From CBDHGY01 sp965263325 (GTDB taxonomy: Bacteria; Pseudomonadota; Alphaproteobacteria; Caulobacterales; Hyphomonadaceae), in assembly GCA_965263325.1 (NCBI GenBank), contig CBDHGY010000002.1, positions 62,001-126,000 on the forward strand: a stretch of DNA of 64,000 nt, read 5' to 3'. This document shows, piece after piece, positions 51,508 to 61,031 of the stretch. Within the stretch, counting starts at the first letter, position 1. Each line of letters begins with the position of its first letter. A model generated the notes under the pieces. That model did no database searches. It was not told where the DNA came from and saw only the letters and a program-made list of their open reading frames with translations. The translations under genes and the position numbers were made by a program.

Positions 51508-52817
51508 TGCCGCGACGGTTCAAAACATCTTCTCCAGATTTTGAAACTGAGTTTGGTACGTTCATTCGATTGCCGAGAGCGTCGGCCTATGATGTTTCAG
51601 ACACCGTCGCCCAGATAATTGAGAGAGTGCAGGAAGACGGCGGCTCAGCGGTTGCAGATTATACGGCTAAGTTCGACAGGTTGATAATCGACCCCACAAA
51701 GCTGACGTCAGACAATGTTGACCTTCACGCGCTCGCTGCGGAATGCCTTGGGGACGTCAAACAAGCGATAGACTTCGCACATGACCGGATCGCGGCCTAT
51801 CACTCCGCACAGCGACCGAGCGACCATGAATTCACAGATGACGCCGGGGTGACGCTTGGCTGGCGGTGGACACCTCTAGATAGCGTCGGAGTGTATGTTC
51901 CAGGGGGGCTCGCCAGCTATCCAAGCTCTGTTTTGATGAATGTAGTTCCGGCGAAGCTCGCGGGCGTGGAACGCATTGTGATGACAGCGCCTGCACCAGA
52001 CGGAAAACTCTCACCAGCAGTTGCCTATGCGGCGTTAAAATCGGGTGTGCATGAGTTTTTTCCAATAGGCGGTGCCCAGGCTATAGCGGCTCTGGCCTAT
52101 GGAGCGGGGCGTTTGAGTCCTGTGGATAAGGTTGTGGGTCCCGGCAACGCCTTTGTCGCTGAAGCAAAGCGGCAAGTTTTTGGAATTGTTGGTATTGATA
52201 CGATTGCGGGTCCGTCAGAAATTTGCGTGATTTCTGATGCAAACTCAGATCCTGCTTGGATTGCGGCAGATTTGCTGTCTCAGGCCGAACATGATGCGTC
52301 CAGTCAATCGATATTGATTACGACGCATGAAGACTTTGCAGGGCATGTGGAGCAGGCTGTGGACAACCTGTTGAAATCCTTATCCACAGGCCAGCGCGCG
52401 TCGCAGTCCTGGCAGGATCATGGTGCCATTATAATCGCTAAAGACCTGAATGATGCGGCGAGTGTTTCGAACGAGATTGCCCCAGAACACCTTGAACTTG
52501 CTGTCGATGATCCGAGCGCGCTGATGCCACAAATTAAACATGCAGGCGCAGTTTTCCTTGGGCGTCACGCGCCTGAAGCACTGGGTGATTATGTGACCGG
52601 CTCCAACCATGTCCTGCCAACGTCTCGAGCTGCGCGGTTTAGCTCTGGCCTTGGGCTTTGTGACTTCATGAAACGCATGTCGGTTCAATCGATGGGTCCT
52701 GCAGGATTTGCCGCATTGGCTCCGGCTGCTCTCAAACTCGCAGAAGCTGAGGGCTTGCCAGCTCATGCACGCTCTGTTTCAGTTCGTTCCAATAGCGGTG
52801 GGAGCGATGACGGATAA
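51507..52817 (+). CDS. hisD: Histidinol dehydrogenase
   Basis: A zinc enzyme that oxidises histidinol to histidine in two NAD steps. [33 protein letters not shown], the Asp/Glu/His zinc and base residues in [12 protein letters not shown] and [11 protein letters not shown], and [18 protein letters not shown] are all present. 436 residues. It is separate from other his genes here. The UPF0262 start lies 11 bases before its end. Confidence 0.96.
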   Translation: MPRRFKTSSPDFETEFGTFIRLPRASAYDVSDTVAQIIERVQEDGGSAVADYTAKFDRLIIDPTKLTSDNVDLHALAAECLGDVKQAIDFAHDRIAAYHSAQRPSDHEFTDDAGVTLGWRWTPLDSVGVYVPGGLASYPSSVLMNVVPAKLAGVERIVMTAPAPDGKLSPAVAYAALKSGVHEFFPIGGAQAIAALAYGAGRLSPVDKVVGPGNAFVAEAKRQVFGIVGIDTIAGPSEICVISDANSDPAWIAADLLSQAEHDASSQSILITTHEDFAGHVEQAVDNLLKSLSTGQRASQSWQDHGAIIIAKDLNDAASVSNEIAPEHLELAVDDPSALMPQIKHAGAVFLGRHAPEALGDYVTGSNHVLPTSRAARFSSGLGLCDFMKRMSVQSMGPAGFAALAPAALKLAEAEGLPAHARSVSVRSNSGGSDDG

Positions 52818-53292
52818 ACGGCTCATCTCAATCGAGATTGATCCCGATAGTCTGGCAGCGTCCAGCCCGGACGCGGAGCATGAACGCCGTGTCGCCATCT
52901 TCGATCTGATCGAAGAAAACAGTTTTGGCGTAATAGATCATGCAGGCGGGCCCTATACCCTCAAGCTGCAGGGTCAGGACAGAAAGCTCGCCTTTGAGAT
53001 CGGCTTGGAAGACGGCACCCACGTGCATACGTTCGTGATATCACTCTCACCCTTTCGCGGTGTTGTGCGTGATTACTTCATGATTTGCGAAAGCTACTAT
53101 GATGCTATTCGGACAATGACACCGATGCAGATCGAGTCGATTGATATGGCGCGCCGCGGTCTTCACAATGAAGGCTCCGAACTGCTGGCGGAGCGCCTCA
53201 AAGGAAAAATAGAAGTCGACTTCGATACCGCGCGCCGTTTATTCACTTTGATTTGCGCGCTGCATTCCGGGCAGGGGCGCGCTGGCGTCTAA
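52807..53292 (+). CDS. UPF0262 family protein
   Basis: A 161-residue protein of unknown function: [45 protein letters not shown] and [13 protein letters not shown] follow the family pattern. ATG 52807 overlaps the hisD end by 11 bases, which implies coupled translation. The longer frame from 52708 lies inside hisD and is not needed. Confidence 0.9.
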   Translation: MTDKRLISIEIDPDSLAASSPDAEHERRVAIFDLIEENSFGVIDHAGGPYTLKLQGQDRKLAFEIGLEDGTHVHTFVISLSPFRGVVRDYFMICESYYDAIRTMTPMQIESIDMARRGLHNEGSELLAERLKGKIEVDFDTARRLFTLICALHSGQGRAGV

Positions 53293-53308
53293 TACTTGAG
53301 GGCAAACA

Positions 53309-54094
53309 ATGGCTTATGAGTTCAAAGAATTGTCGCGGTCGATAGAGGGCAAGACGGCTTTCATAACAGGTGCTGCAAGCGGGATGGGGCGCGCCTGCGC
53401 GCATTTGTTTGCTAGGGAAGGCGCAAATGTTGCTGTCACAGACTTAAATGCCGAGGGCGCGCTAGAGGTCGCCAGAGATATCCAGGCGGCTGGATATGAT
53501 GCCGTGCGCGCATGGGCTCTGGATGTGGGCGATGGAGACGAAATTAGCCGGGTTGTCGATGAGGCTGCATCGCATTTTGGCGGTCTTGATATTTTGATAA
53601 ATAATGCCGGGTTCGCCCAATTCGTGTCGGTTGAAGATGAGCAATACGCCGACGTTTGGGACAGATCTGTGAATGTTATGATGCGAGCACATCAGCGACT
53701 GATCAATGCATCATTACCGCACCTCAAAGCGAGCGGAGAGGGCCGGGTAGTCAATATCGCTTCTACAGAAGGTCTTGGTGCGACACCTGGAAATTCACCT
53801 TACGTGGCGGCCAAGCACGGCGTGATTGGAATAACCCGCGGCATGGCGGTCGATCTTGGCCGCGAAGGTGTAACGTTTAATGCGATTTGTCCGGGTCCAA
53901 TACGTACGTCGATCAATGCCGAAATACCCGAGGACCACAAGACCATTTTCGCCAAACGCCGTGTGCCGCTTCGCCGGTACGGGGATCCCGAAGAAGTCGC
54001 GCATATCATTCTTGGAATAGTCCTGCCATCAGCAAGTTATCTGAATGGGGCGGTAATCCCAGTCGACGGCGGAATGGTCATAAAAAACGCATAA
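53309..54094 (+). CDS. Classical short-chain dehydrogenase/reductase
   Basis: A 261-residue Rossmann oxidoreductase: TGAASGMGRACA (coenzyme loop), NNAG, Ser in NIASTEGLG and YVAAKHG (YxxxK). The first strand ends in VTDLN, with Asp favouring NAD. The resemblance is to 3-hydroxybutyrate/3-oxoacyl reductase-like SDRs. GAGGG precedes the ATG, 16 bases after UPF0262, so it may be the last gene of that run. Confidence 0.9.
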   Translation: MAYEFKELSRSIEGKTAFITGAASGMGRACAHLFAREGANVAVTDLNAEGALEVARDIQAAGYDAVRAWALDVGDGDEISRVVDEAASHFGGLDILINNAGFAQFVSVEDEQYADVWDRSVNVMMRAHQRLINASLPHLKASGEGRVVNIASTEGLGATPGNSPYVAAKHGVIGITRGMAVDLGREGVTFNAICPGPIRTSINAEIPEDHKTIFAKRRVPLRRYGDPEEVAHIILGIVLPSASYLNGAVIPVDGGMVIKNA

Positions 54095-54159
54095 AAATAA
54101 GCTTGCTCAAGCACTTGCGCCGCGACTATGCTTCCCCCGAAAATGGCGGGAGCAAGTCC

Positions 54160-56172
54160 ATGAAGAAGTTTATAATCGCGATTTTGGTGATCGCCGTTAT
54201 TGGCGGGGCCTCGTATGGCGGATGGGTTTACGCTGGAAAGCCTGATGTCGTTTCGATGATGCTCGGCGAAAACGAAACATCTCCGAAGACTGCTACAGAA
54301 GAAACAAACGCTGAAATTTTAGCACTTACCGCGAAATACGAAACGCTCCTTAATGAGAATTTCGTTTTAGAGAGTGGCGCAGAGGTTACGGCCGATGACG
54401 TGACCGCGCTCCTACCGACGTCAATCAAACTGAGCATTGCGAGTTCAGAATTTGATGAGGCTACTGGGGCGACCATTTGGAAAGATGTTTCTTTAACAGG
54501 CGCTGAGAATACCAACATTGGCCTGACGGCCGAAGAGGTGAAGCTGTGGGGATTAAATACGGACGGAATTGCCGCGCGCGTTGCGGGAACCAATTTTGCG
54601 GAGACAGTGAAGCTTGCCGAACGGATCGAAGCGAAAGGCGTGAAATCACTCGGTCTTGAGATTATGACAGCCGATTGGATGGTGGCCTACGTTGAGAGTG
54701 TTGCGTCCACAATTGGTGCGGTCGCACCCGAAGACGGCATCAGCGAAGAAGAGCTGGAGGAAATGCGTGCCGCCATGGAGATGGTGATCGACGACTACCA
54801 AATTGACATTGCTAAACTCGTAGCTGTTGGTCCGCAGATGAGGCCATGGGAAATTGCGCGGATAGATCCTGAAGTGATTGACGCGGAAGGAGACAAGGCG
54901 GCACTACTGGTTCTGCAGGAAGCGGCAGCATACTACCGGACGTTTGGCGTCGATCATCTGATTTGGACTGACACAAATTTCACGATGAAAATGGTTCAAG
55001 ATGGCGTCAGTCAAGAAGTTGAGGGCACTTATGACTTCGTTGCCTATTCGGGGTGGTATGGTGGAAACGTCGAAAGCAGCGTCATTAAAGGTATGCGATT
55101 TGGCCAAGATTTAGATATGGCCGAAGCAATGGAACAAGATGACCTTTCTGCGGAAGATCTTCCTCCTGGCTTTGAAAACATACGTATGGACTTTGAGATT
55201 GGGTCAGGGGCATTTCAGGGAATGGAGTTGGATAAAGTGCTCCGTTATGTTGCGATGGGCGAGTGGCCTCCAACCACCGATGTCGATTTGATGTCTTATG
55301 GCCGTTTCGACATGTACGACTGGACCATGAAGCTGAACGGCAATAGCTTTTTTTCGGTTAGTCAGACCGTATTCGACTTTTCGGACTGGCACTGGTTCAT
55401 TCCAAGTCAGGCGGAACTGTCATTCAAGGGGCTAACTTACGATATTGATGGTATAGTCGATCTTATACGCCCGGCACTGCAGCAAGAAGACCCTGAGGGT
55501 CTTGAGATGGCTGAGAAATTTCTGGACATATTCAATAAGTACGAAGCGCTCCCAATCGTATTTGATGGTTCCTATGTTTGGGATTGGAACCCGGAAACCG
55601 GAGCGTTTACGTTTGCAAGCCCGCAAAAACATCATTCATTTGGTGAGGCGCAATTTGAACTTTCAGGATTTCTTCCGAACTTCGAAGAAGGCGTGGCCGC
55701 TTTGAGAGAGGATATGGCCTTTGTTCCTGAGCCTGATGCTGAGTATTGGGAAGTACAGTTTCGGGAAACGGCATGGGAAAAGCTGATTGCAGAGAAATTT
55801 TCTGTGACCGGGGGTCTTTTGGTGCTCGATGATGAGGGCGGGCTCGACAAGGTGTTTGGAATGATAAGCGAGCTCGGGAAGCTCAATCCGGATGAGTTCG
55901 GTCCCATGATGGCGAATCAAACCCCAGAGTCGCTGCGCACCATGGCTGTGTCAGGCATTGGTTTCAGTGCTATCCAGGCAGGTAAAGATTTTCCGCAGGC
56001 TGAGAACTGGATTATGCCGTTTGCCGATTGGGTGCGAGATGGCGGTACTTTCACAGTGCGTCTTGATCCAACTGAGCCGCTTGGCGCCGATCTTGAGGAA
56101 AAATATCCCGATCCAAGCCCCGATGAAATCTCAGAAATTCTAGGGCTAACCGTAACGCATGATGCCCCATGA
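54160..56172 (+). CDS. Membrane-anchored protein of unknown function (670 residues)
   Basis: An N-terminal hydrophobic anchor (KFIIAILVIAVIGGASYGGW, residues 3-22) leads to a large acidic soluble part predicted to face the periplasm. It is Glu/Asp-rich and contains many aromatic residues (YSGWYGGN, DWHWFIPSQ, YVWDWNPE). I do not recognise a family or catalytic motif. GGGAG lies seven bases before ATG 54160. Its stop overlaps the following SDR start (ATGA), so the two are coupled. Confidence 0.75.
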   Translation: MKKFIIAILVIAVIGGASYGGWVYAGKPDVVSMMLGENETSPKTATEETNAEILALTAKYETLLNENFVLESGAEVTADDVTALLPTSIKLSIASSEFDEATGATIWKDVSLTGAENTNIGLTAEEVKLWGLNTDGIAARVAGTNFAETVKLAERIEAKGVKSLGLEIMTADWMVAYVESVASTIGAVAPEDGISEEELEEMRAAMEMVIDDYQIDIAKLVAVGPQMRPWEIARIDPEVIDAEGDKAALLVLQEAAAYYRTFGVDHLIWTDTNFTMKMVQDGVSQEVEGTYDFVAYSGWYGGNVESSVIKGMRFGQDLDMAEAMEQDDLSAEDLPPGFENIRMDFEIGSGAFQGMELDKVLRYVAMGEWPPTTDVDLMSYGRFDMYDWTMKLNGNSFFSVSQTVFDFSDWHWFIPSQAELSFKGLTYDIDGIVDLIRPALQQEDPEGLEMAEKFLDIFNKYEALPIVFDGSYVWDWNPETGAFTFASPQKHHSFGEAQFELSGFLPNFEEGVAALREDMAFVPEPDAEYWEVQFRETAWEKLIAEKFSVTGGLLVLDDEGGLDKVFGMISELGKLNPDEFGPMMANQTPESLRTMAVSGIGFSAIQAGKDFPQAENWIMPFADWVRDGGTFTVRLDPTEPLGADLEEKYPDPSPDEISEILGLTVTHDAP

Positions 56173-56909
56173 CAGGGATGCTGGACTTCACCGGCAAGAC
56201 GGCGCTGATCGTCGGTGGCTCGTCAGGAATTGGAAATGGAATAGCCCAAGCCTATCGAGGTGCTGGCGCAGATGTGCATATCTGGGGAACACGCCCATCA
56301 GCAGATGATTATTCAGAAGATGAAGGCTCCAATCTCAGCGGGTTGACGTACTCCCAAATGGATGTGTCGAGATTTGAAGCGCTCGATAATTTCCAGCCAA
56401 GTTTTTCTTCGCTTGATGTACTGGTCTTATGTCAGGGCACGGTGCTCTACAAACGCAAAGAATTTGAGCGCGAAGGCTGGGACCGCGTCATGGATGTAAA
56501 CATCAACTCGGTGATGCATGCCGCTCAGAAGTTTTATCCAATGTTGGTCGCGTCGAAAGGCAGCGTGATTATTGTATCTTCCGTAGCTGGTTTTAGTGCA
56601 TCGCGCGGAAATCCCGCTTATAGTGCATCCAAGCATGCCGCCGTTGGCCTAACGAAGACGCTTGGTGAAGCTTGGGCACCGGATGGGGTCCGCGTGAATG
56701 GGATTGCTCCCGGCCTTGTCGATACTAAGCTCACAAAAGTCACAACCGAGCACCCAAAGAGGCTTGAAGGCAGCCTGCGTGCGATACCGCTTGGACGATT
56801 GGGAGAGCCAGGAGATATGGCAGGCGCGGCGCTGTTTTTAGCATCTCCGCTTGCGGCTTATATGTGCGGCCAGACGCTGATCGTCGATGGCGGGCTTAGT
56901 CTTTCTTAA
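56169..56909 (+). CDS. Short-chain dehydrogenase/reductase
   Basis: A 246-residue classical SDR with GGSSGIGNGIAQAY, Ser in VSSVAGFSASRG and YSASKHA. The usual NNAG is replaced by LCQGT, a common variant. The WGTRPS after strand two suggests NADP. The substrate is unknown. The start overlaps the stop of the 670-residue membrane protein. Confidence 0.9.
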   Translation: MTGMLDFTGKTALIVGGSSGIGNGIAQAYRGAGADVHIWGTRPSADDYSEDEGSNLSGLTYSQMDVSRFEALDNFQPSFSSLDVLVLCQGTVLYKRKEFEREGWDRVMDVNINSVMHAAQKFYPMLVASKGSVIIVSSVAGFSASRGNPAYSASKHAAVGLTKTLGEAWAPDGVRVNGIAPGLVDTKLTKVTTEHPKRLEGSLRAIPLGRLGEPGDMAGAALFLASPLAAYMCGQTLIVDGGLSLS

Positions 56910-57011
56910 GCGAGAATCACAGCAAATGCTTGACTCTTAAGGTGACGAATGGTGCGAAGCGCCCCATATACTTTGCGGCGGAGCACTGTCCGCTGTTAAT
57001 TAGGAGAGCCT

Positions 57012-57230
57012 ATGGCTAAGGAAGAACTACTTGAGTTTAACGGGACAGTTGTCGAACTGCTTCCGAATGCGACGTTTCGTGTGAAGCTCGAGAATGATCA
57101 CGAAATTATCGCGCACACTGCCGGAAAAATGCGTAAGAATCGCATTCGTGTGCTCACCGGCGATGCCGTTCTGGTTGAGATGACACCTTATGATCTCACC
57201 AAGGGCCGCATCACTTACCGCTTTAAATAG
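57012..57230 (+). CDS. infA: Translation initiation factor IF-1
   Basis: A 72-residue S1/OB-fold factor that occupies the 30S A site. [22 protein letters not shown] and [20 protein letters not shown] are family-standard, and the length is exact. AGGAGAG lies upstream. The 102-base gap before it should hold the promoter. infA followed by maf is a common alphaproteobacterial order. Confidence 0.98.
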   Translation: MAKEELLEFNGTVVELLPNATFRVKLENDHEIIAHTAGKMRKNRIRVLTGDAVLVEMTPYDLTKGRITYRFK

Positions 57231-57245
57231 TAAGTAGATCCTGCA

Positions 57246-57815
57246 ATGGCGCAGCGTCTCGTGCTTGCCAGCGCAAGTCCGCGCCGTCTGGCTTTGCTCG
57301 CTCAGATCGGCATCACACCGGACGCGGTTATCCCAGCTGACATCGACGAAACTCCCTTGAAAGGCGAGCTTGCGCGCCCCTTGGCCGCGCGCCTGGCCGA
57401 AAGCAAAGCGAAAACAGTTCATAACACGGGGCAGTTCACACTTGCGGCTGATACGGTCGTGGCGATCGGTCGGCGGTTACTACCAAAAACCGAAAGCCGT
57501 GATGAAGCCGAAGCTTGTCTTCGACTTATGTCCGGGCGGGCGCATCAGGTTCTAACAGGGGTTGCTTTGATAGGTGCAGATGACCGATGTGTCGTGCGCG
57601 TAGTGCCCACACGGGTCGTCATGAAACGCCTTACGGATGCTGAAATCGGAGACTATCTTGAGAGCCATGAATGGCATGGCAAGGCCGGCGGATACGGAAT
57701 TCAGGGCCGCGCAGCAGCTTACATTGCCAAGCTAAGCGGTAGCTATTCAAACGTAGTCGGGTTGCCGCTTTTTGAGACCCGGGCTTTGCTCATCGGGCTC
57801 GGCTACATCCGCTAG
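57246..57815 (+). CDS. maf: Maf family nucleotide pyrophosphatase
   Basis: A 189-residue house-cleaning enzyme that hydrolyses non-canonical NTPs. LASASPRRLALLAQIG is the substrate loop, AADTVVAIG the Asp motif and YGIQGRAAAYI the C-terminal signature. 15 bases after infA. Its last 69 bases overlap the 3' end of the convergent GGDEF gene. Confidence 0.93.
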   Translation: MAQRLVLASASPRRLALLAQIGITPDAVIPADIDETPLKGELARPLAARLAESKAKTVHNTGQFTLAADTVVAIGRRLLPKTESRDEAEACLRLMSGRAHQVLTGVALIGADDRCVVRVVPTRVVMKRLTDAEIGDYLESHEWHGKAGGYGIQGRAAAYIAKLSGSYSNVVGLPLFETRALLIGLGYIR

Positions 57816-58559
57816 CCGAGGAAGTTTCGCAGCGACAACGTGATTGCGCCCAGCCGCTTTTGCAGCATAGAGACAGCGGTCTGCATGGTCGAGAGCGTCA
57901 TCGAATTCAGTCCCGATCAATAGCTCCGTCACACCAAAGCTCGCCGATACCCCGAGACGAACTTTACCAATCGATGGATCGAGTTTTTCGACTTTTGCAC
58001 GTAAGCGTTCTGCTGCCGTTACAGCGCCGTCGAGCTCGGTGTGTGTCAACAGTGCAACGAATTCCTCGCCGCCCCACCGCGCAACATAATCCATGGAAGG
58101 CCGGAGACCGCTTTTAAGAGCACCGGCGATGGACTGCAAAACCAGATCGCCCGCCGCATGGCCGTGAAGATCATTGATGTGTTTGAAGTGATCTATGTCG
58201 ATCATTATCAAAGCGCACTTCGAATGCGTGCGTTCCATACGCCGATGCTCTCGAGATAGAATTTCGAAGAAGGCGCGGCGATTTAGGAGACCGGTCAACG
58301 GGTCCGCATGTGCCTGTTGTTCGAGTTCGGTTCGGATTTTCTCGATGTGAAGAACGTTTGCTGCCAGAACCCCAACAACAGAAGGGGCCACAACTGCAAT
58401 AATGAGCGATGCGCTTAGCACATAGGCCAAATGCGTTTGCGGCTTAAACAAATTGAAAACCGCAGACGTTGCTAGAGCCGTTATCACCACACACGCAATC
58501 GTCACGCCAATGGCAAATATGATCGCGTCGCGATTTGTTTTAATCACCGATATGCGCAT
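57747..58559 (-). CDS. Membrane diguanylate cyclase (GGDEF)
   Basis: A 270-residue protein with two N-terminal hydrophobic segments (about residues 12-35 and 42-68), a short helix, and a GGDEF domain with active-site GGEEF. The product-inhibition I-site is incomplete: the position of the expected Arg in RxxD is Pro (PSMD). So it may make c-di-GMP without that feedback. No PAS or periplasmic sensor domain is present. It converges on maf with a 69-base overlap, and the hfa operon follows on the same strand. Confidence 0.92.
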   Translation of the reverse strand: MRISVIKTNRDAIIFAIGVTIACVVITALATSAVFNLFKPQTHLAYVLSASLIIAVVAPSVVGVLAANVLHIEKIRTELEQQAHADPLTGLLNRRAFFEILSREHRRMERTHSKCALIMIDIDHFKHINDLHGHAAGDLVLQSIAGALKSGLRPSMDYVARWGGEEFVALLTHTELDGAVTAAERLRAKVEKLDPSIGKVRLGVSASFGVTELLIGTEFDDALDHADRCLYAAKAAGRNHVVAAKLPRLADVAEPDEQSPGLKKRQPDYV

Positions 58560-58669
58560 TCCGCCCGAACCGCCCTATTTTCCATCAGCTTTATAACCGG
58601 CAGGGCTTTTTTTAAGGCTAAGTGAATCGATGAAATTCCGTCAGCGTGTTTAAAGTTCCGGTTATAAAC

Positions 58670-58699
58670 AAAAGTCCTCATCGCGAAGGCGATGAGGAC
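58670..58699 (-). terminator. Intrinsic terminator of the hfaABD operon
   Basis: On the minus strand GTCCTCATCGC and GCGATGAGGAC (58699-58689 and 58684-58674) form an 11-pair perfect stem with a 4-nt loop followed by TTTTG. It lies 36 bases after the hfaD stop. Confidence 0.9.
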
Positions 58700-58734
58700 A
58701 ATCAAGGATCGGCAGATCCTGCCAGTGGCAGCTA

Positions 58735-59973
58735 TTAGTCGCCGCTGGTGAAAGTTGCTGAGTTGCCGATGGCCGTTGCTGAGCCGTAGATATTTCCGGC
58801 GTGGCCAGCATAGACATCCGCTCCGGCGTAAGTTGCGCCAGCATTATACTGGTTGACTTTGCCTTGGAGAGCCGCGTCGCCGCACATGGTGCAGAGTGTG
58901 GCTGTCGCGGCGTTGCCGATGGCTGTTGAGTTAACAACACCCGTGCCGCCAGTGAACGATGAACCGCTCAGACTTGCGTAAGAAGTCACCGTGCCCGCGT
59001 TCTCCTGATTTGCAAAAAGGCCGGTATCGCTTGCAGCATTTCCGATCAGTGCAGAGTTGCCAACACCATAAGCCGTTGACACGCCGTGGCCGCCCCAGTC
59101 GTCCAGTTGAACAAGGCTTGCGGCTTGAACATTCGCGCCATTGCCTTGGTAGAGGGGAGACTCTTCACGGCCAAGTGTTGCGTATCCCCACTCATTGTGA
59201 AGCGTATAGGAGTTTGCAGCAGCAGTTGAGGAAGATGTCACATCTGTTGCGTACACAACATGCACTTGTGACGTTGCCTGGATATTCGTTTGAAAATCTT
59301 GCTGCTGGACAGCACCATTGATCACTGTTGATGATGAGCCAACTGACGTAACAGCATTCCCACCTGCAACGGTTGAGAAGTTGGCGCTCTCATTATCGCA
59401 GCAGATCGTTGCATTGGTTGTCGCGAATGATGATCCGGTATTTGTTTGTTCCGAGTAAGATTTGTTGTCACCAAACTCAGTTTCGGGTGTTGAGACGTTT
59501 GCGATCGCTGTCGTCGTTGTCGCTGCATGCCCAACATTGCGAACATCAATGTTGGTTGTAGCATGAACGTCACCTGCGTTTAGCTGCTCGGCGCGGTAGC
59601 CCAAGCTGCCGTCCCAAGTGCCTGCAGTTGAGGCATTCGCATAAGCGGTTGTTGATGCATAGAGATTGCCGTCAACGTCCCCGCCGCCAATATTAGTCAC
59701 TGCGCCGGTGTCACCGTGCATTTCCTGCTTGGCAGCGTAAACAATATCGCCAGACATGATTAGCCCAGAAGCCGTATTGCCAACAGATGTTGCGCCGACA
59801 GCAACGTCACCTTCAGCGTGATCGTCGACGTGTACGTTTAGCTTTGACCAAACTTCGCCTAGCTGAACCTGATCAACATAAACGTGAGAGGTATCTTCTT
59901 CCCATGCTGCTGCGGTGGGGGCGAGGAGCGCCGCTGCTGCAGCGCTCATCAGGATACTTACTTTCTTAGTCAT
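58735..59973 (-). CDS. hfaD: Holdfast anchor protein HfaD
   Basis: A 412-residue secreted protein with signal peptide (to AAA near residue 23). The mature chain is Ala/Gly/Ser/Thr/Asn-rich with loosely repeated AIGNSATATL-like units, fitting the surface protein HfaD that, in Caulobacter, anchors the polysaccharide holdfast. Identity rests on composition plus its place as third gene after hfaA and hfaB. AAGGAAG lies eight bases before the ATG. A strong terminator follows. Confidence 0.85.
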   Translation of the reverse strand: MTKKVSILMSAAAAALLAPTAAAWEEDTSHVYVDQVQLGEVWSKLNVHVDDHAEGDVAVGATSVGNTASGLIMSGDIVYAAKQEMHGDTGAVTNIGGGDVDGNLYASTTAYANASTAGTWDGSLGYRAEQLNAGDVHATTNIDVRNVGHAATTTTAIANVSTPETEFGDNKSYSEQTNTGSSFATTNATICCDNESANFSTVAGGNAVTSVGSSSTVINGAVQQQDFQTNIQATSQVHVVYATDVTSSSTAAANSYTLHNEWGYATLGREESPLYQGNGANVQAASLVQLDDWGGHGVSTAYGVGNSALIGNAASDTGLFANQENAGTVTSYASLSGSSFTGGTGVVNSTAIGNAATATLCTMCGDAALQGKVNQYNAGATYAGADVYAGHAGNIYGSATAIGNSATFTSGD

Positions 59974-60002
59974 AGGAATTCTTCCTTATGTGTTGGCGAG
60001 CA

Positions 60003-61031
60003 TTAACTCCGGCCGCGGATCCAGCCCATGATGCTGCCGCCATTCAGATTCTCGTCGCGCTTCTCGTGACCGTGGTCAGGGTCTTCGCGAGTTGAACCGT
60101 TGTAGTCGTCAAGAGATCCCGATCCGCGAGCATAGTTTCCTGTGCTTGAGTTTGAGATCACCGCATCTGCTGCAGCTGCGCCGCACATATCGTCGCTTGG
60201 AGCGGCGTAGAGGTTCGAAGACATTTCCAGGACAGCGCGTTCAATGACTGAGCGAACTGCGAGCTGGATTGGCTCCTGTGCGCGACCGCCGACACCAATG
60301 TCGAAGATGTTGCCGTTCAGGAAGTCAAAAACGCCCGTAGAAAGTTCGCGGCCGATGATTTGCTTCTGGTATGAGATCACGTCGACCACTTCGAGTGTTT
60401 GTGTTTCGACGAGGCGGAGGTCGAGACCAACATTGATCACGAAGAGTTTCGCGCCCGCTGTGCCTTTTGGATCTTCCGCATCAGCATCGCCAACGAAAGC
60501 GTCTACACCAACTGAGCGGATGTTGTAGTTGAGTTCAGTAATGCCACCGACGAGATAGAAGTCTGAACCTGGGATAGAGCCTGCCTGGATCTTGCGGAAA
60601 TTAGACTGACCGCCTTCACCGATAAGCTTGTTGTTCGCGTACTTCAATTCGAGTTCGGAAACAGATGTGTCGAAGCGCTCAACCAGTCGTGCACCCGCTT
60701 TCGCAAACGCAGACATCGCCATTAGGGATGCGCCCTGAGTAACGCGGCGGCCGCCTTCAATGTCGGCTTTTCCGGTGTAATCGAGGATCCGGCCAACAGC
60801 GATACGCGGTGCACGGATGTTTGATGAGCGTGCATACTGACCCATGCAAACCAGACCTTTTGAGTATGGTGTCGGGTTCGCCGTGACAGGCGCACTGCCT
60901 ATTGGCTTTGTGTAGTTGCCGCCTGGACCTGCAACTGGCGAAATACAGCCAGTCAGGGTCATTGCGCTAGCAAGAGCAACCGCAGACGCTTTCGCGCGAC
61001 CGAGGAGCATAGAAGAGATAATATTAGTCAT
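60003..61031 (-). CDS. hfaB: Holdfast anchor lipoprotein HfaB (CsgG-like)
   Basis: A 342-residue lipoprotein with lipobox LTGC at about residues 21-24 and a CsgG-type domain (APRIAVGRILDYTGKADI, LVGGITELNYNIRSVG, VGLDLRLVETQTLEVV). HfaB is thought to form the outer-membrane exporter for HfaA and HfaD. The start ATG at 61031 overlaps the hfaA stop by eight bases, so translation is coupled. The last 45 residues are hydrophilic (DPDHGHEKRDEN) and differ from ordinary CsgG. Confidence 0.92.
   Translation of the reverse strand: MTNIISSMLLGRAKASAVALASAMTLTGCISPVAGPGGNYTKPIGSAPVTANPTPYSKGLVCMGQYARSSNIRAPRIAVGRILDYTGKADIEGGRRVTQGASLMAMSAFAKAGARLVERFDTSVSELELKYANNKLIGEGGQSNFRKIQAGSIPGSDFYLVGGITELNYNIRSVGVDAFVGDADAEDPKGTAGAKLFVINVGLDLRLVETQTLEVVDVISYQKQIIGRELSTGVFDFLNGNIFDIGVGGRAQEPIQLAVRSVIERAVLEMSSNLYAAPSDDMCGAAAADAVISNSSTGNYARGSGSLDDYNGSTREDPDHGHEKRDENLNGGSIMGWIRGRS

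Noticed and set aside
53887..54159. Long N-terminal extension of the 670-residue protein
   Set aside because: It is out-of-frame sequence within the SDR gene; ATG 54160 has a good ribosome site and a membrane anchor directly after it.
58735..59973. Repeat-like hfaD as a tandem repeat array or CRISPR
   Set aside because: The recurring AIGN/AVGN units are irregular protein-level repeats, not exact DNA repeats with spacers.
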